In this document: one piece after another, positions 5,318-5,744 of the stretch
Numbering within the stretch: position 1 is the first letter of the stretch
Layout: each line of letters opens with the position of its first letter
Assembly (NCBI GenBank): GCA_030917025.1
Contig: JAUPVN010000071.1
Location: 1-5,744 of the forward strand
Direction of reading: 5' to 3'
DNA length: 5,744 bases
Source of the DNA: Patescibacteria group bacterium
Lineage (GTDB): Bacteria > Patescibacteriota > Saccharimonadia > Saccharimonadales > CAIOMD01
The notes under the pieces: generated by a model
Seen by the model: only the letters and a program-made list of their open reading frames with translations
Told to the model about the DNA's origin: nothing
Databases searched by the model: none
Position numbers and translations under genes: made by a program

Positions 5318-5744
5318 ATGGCAAGTGTTCTACCGAGTGCTCTTAACGATTTAATTGATAGTTTATCGGATCTTCCTGGAGTAGGGCATAAAACTGCCGA
5401 GAGATATGCATATTATTTGTTAAAACAAGATCCACACACAGCACAAAAAATATCTTCTAAGTTGGTATCTTTACATAAAGACATTGCAATTTGCCCAAAA
5501 ACGTTTGCTTTAATTGATGCTAAAGATTCTATATCAAAGCTATATAGCGATACAGCGCGCGACAAGCAACTAGTGGCTGTCGTAGCAGAACCTTTTGATA
5601 TTATAGCAATAGAGTCCACAAACTCATTTAAAGGCACTTACCACGTTTTAGGTGGCCTACTATCTCCACTAGACAACGTTGGCCCAGAGCAGTTGCACAT
5701 AACCGAACTTATTAGCAGAATTAAAGAAGATGAAGTAAAAGAAA
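5318..5744 (+). CDS. recR: Recombination mediator RecR, 3' end beyond the window
   Basis: RecR works with RecO and RecF to load RecA onto gapped DNA. The window shows 142 residues of a protein usually about 200 long; the frame is open at the right edge. Residues 1-36 carry the helix-hairpin-helix pattern (LSDLPGVGHKTAERYAYYLL). The Toprim domain starts at about 86 with VAVVAEPFDIIAIE, followed by F-KGTYHVLGGLLSPLDNVGPE (about 104-124), close to family consensus. Between them, where other RecR proteins have a four-cysteine zinc finger, only the first cysteine (C59) remains; the others align with T62, S73 and Y76, although the RDK that follows the finger is kept (81-83). ATG 5318 has no clear Shine-Dalgarno site and lies 7 nt after the ybaB stop, which suggests coupling. 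The missing C-terminus prevents judging whether the gene is intact. Confidence 0.93.
   Translation, partial: MASVLPSALNDLIDSLSDLPGVGHKTAERYAYYLLKQDPHTAQKISSKLVSLHKDIAICPKTFALIDAKDSISKLYSDTARDKQLVAVVAEPFDIIAIESTNSFKGTYHVLGGLLSPLDNVGPEQLHITELISRIKEDEVKE

Noticed and set aside
693..5637. Minus-strand open frames at 693-902, 1718-1999, 2264-2446, 3080-3316, 5083-5274 and 5413-5637
   Set aside because: All lie opposite well-recognised + strand genes or their terminator region, show no family motif and have low-complexity hydrophobic or Cys/Ser-rich translations.

Overview
The window is AT-rich bacterial chromosome with every gene on the + strand. It holds the 3' end of rplL, a small conserved-looking gene of unknown function, dnaX, dnaB, a polytopic membrane protein, ybaB/ebfC and the 5' part of recR. 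Several traits suggest a Patescibacteria/CPR genome, most likely Saccharibacteria (TM7): a DnaX without its zinc-binding module, a compact YbaB, tight gene packing, and an rplL-adjacent protein of a kind I associate with that group. This rests on remembered family features and not on a search. No in-frame TGA occurs, so nothing suggests the UGA=Gly code of Gracilibacteria/Absconditabacteria.

Layout: rplL ends at 65 and is closed by a perfect 13-bp hairpin terminator (81-115). A 178-nt intergenic stretch (116-293) carries candidate promoters and an exact DnaA-box 9-mer, TTATCCACA, at 193-201. The unknown gene (294-803) has a strong Shine-Dalgarno sequence (SD) and its own terminator (828-852), so it is probably transcribed alone. 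A TATAAT box at 876-881 then starts dnaX (GTG start, 906-2396). dnaB (2409-3779), the membrane protein (3784-4998), ybaB (5017-5310) and recR (5318 to beyond the edge) follow at gaps of 4 to 18 nt with no terminator between them. They look like one operon, possibly with internal promoters.

Functionally this is a replication/repair cluster: the clamp-loader subunit (DnaX), the replicative helicase (DnaB), a small DNA-binding nucleoid protein (YbaB/EbfC) and the RecFOR mediator RecR. The widespread bacterial trio dnaX-ybaB-recR is recognisable but is split here by dnaB and a membrane protein. The points most worth a second look are the loss of zinc ligands in both DnaX and RecR, the DnaA box ahead of the cluster, the SD-less starts of dnaB and recR (dnaB with a promoter that would give a nearly leaderless mRNA), and the internally duplicated unknown protein. 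I see no mobile element, CRISPR array, tRNA or rRNA.
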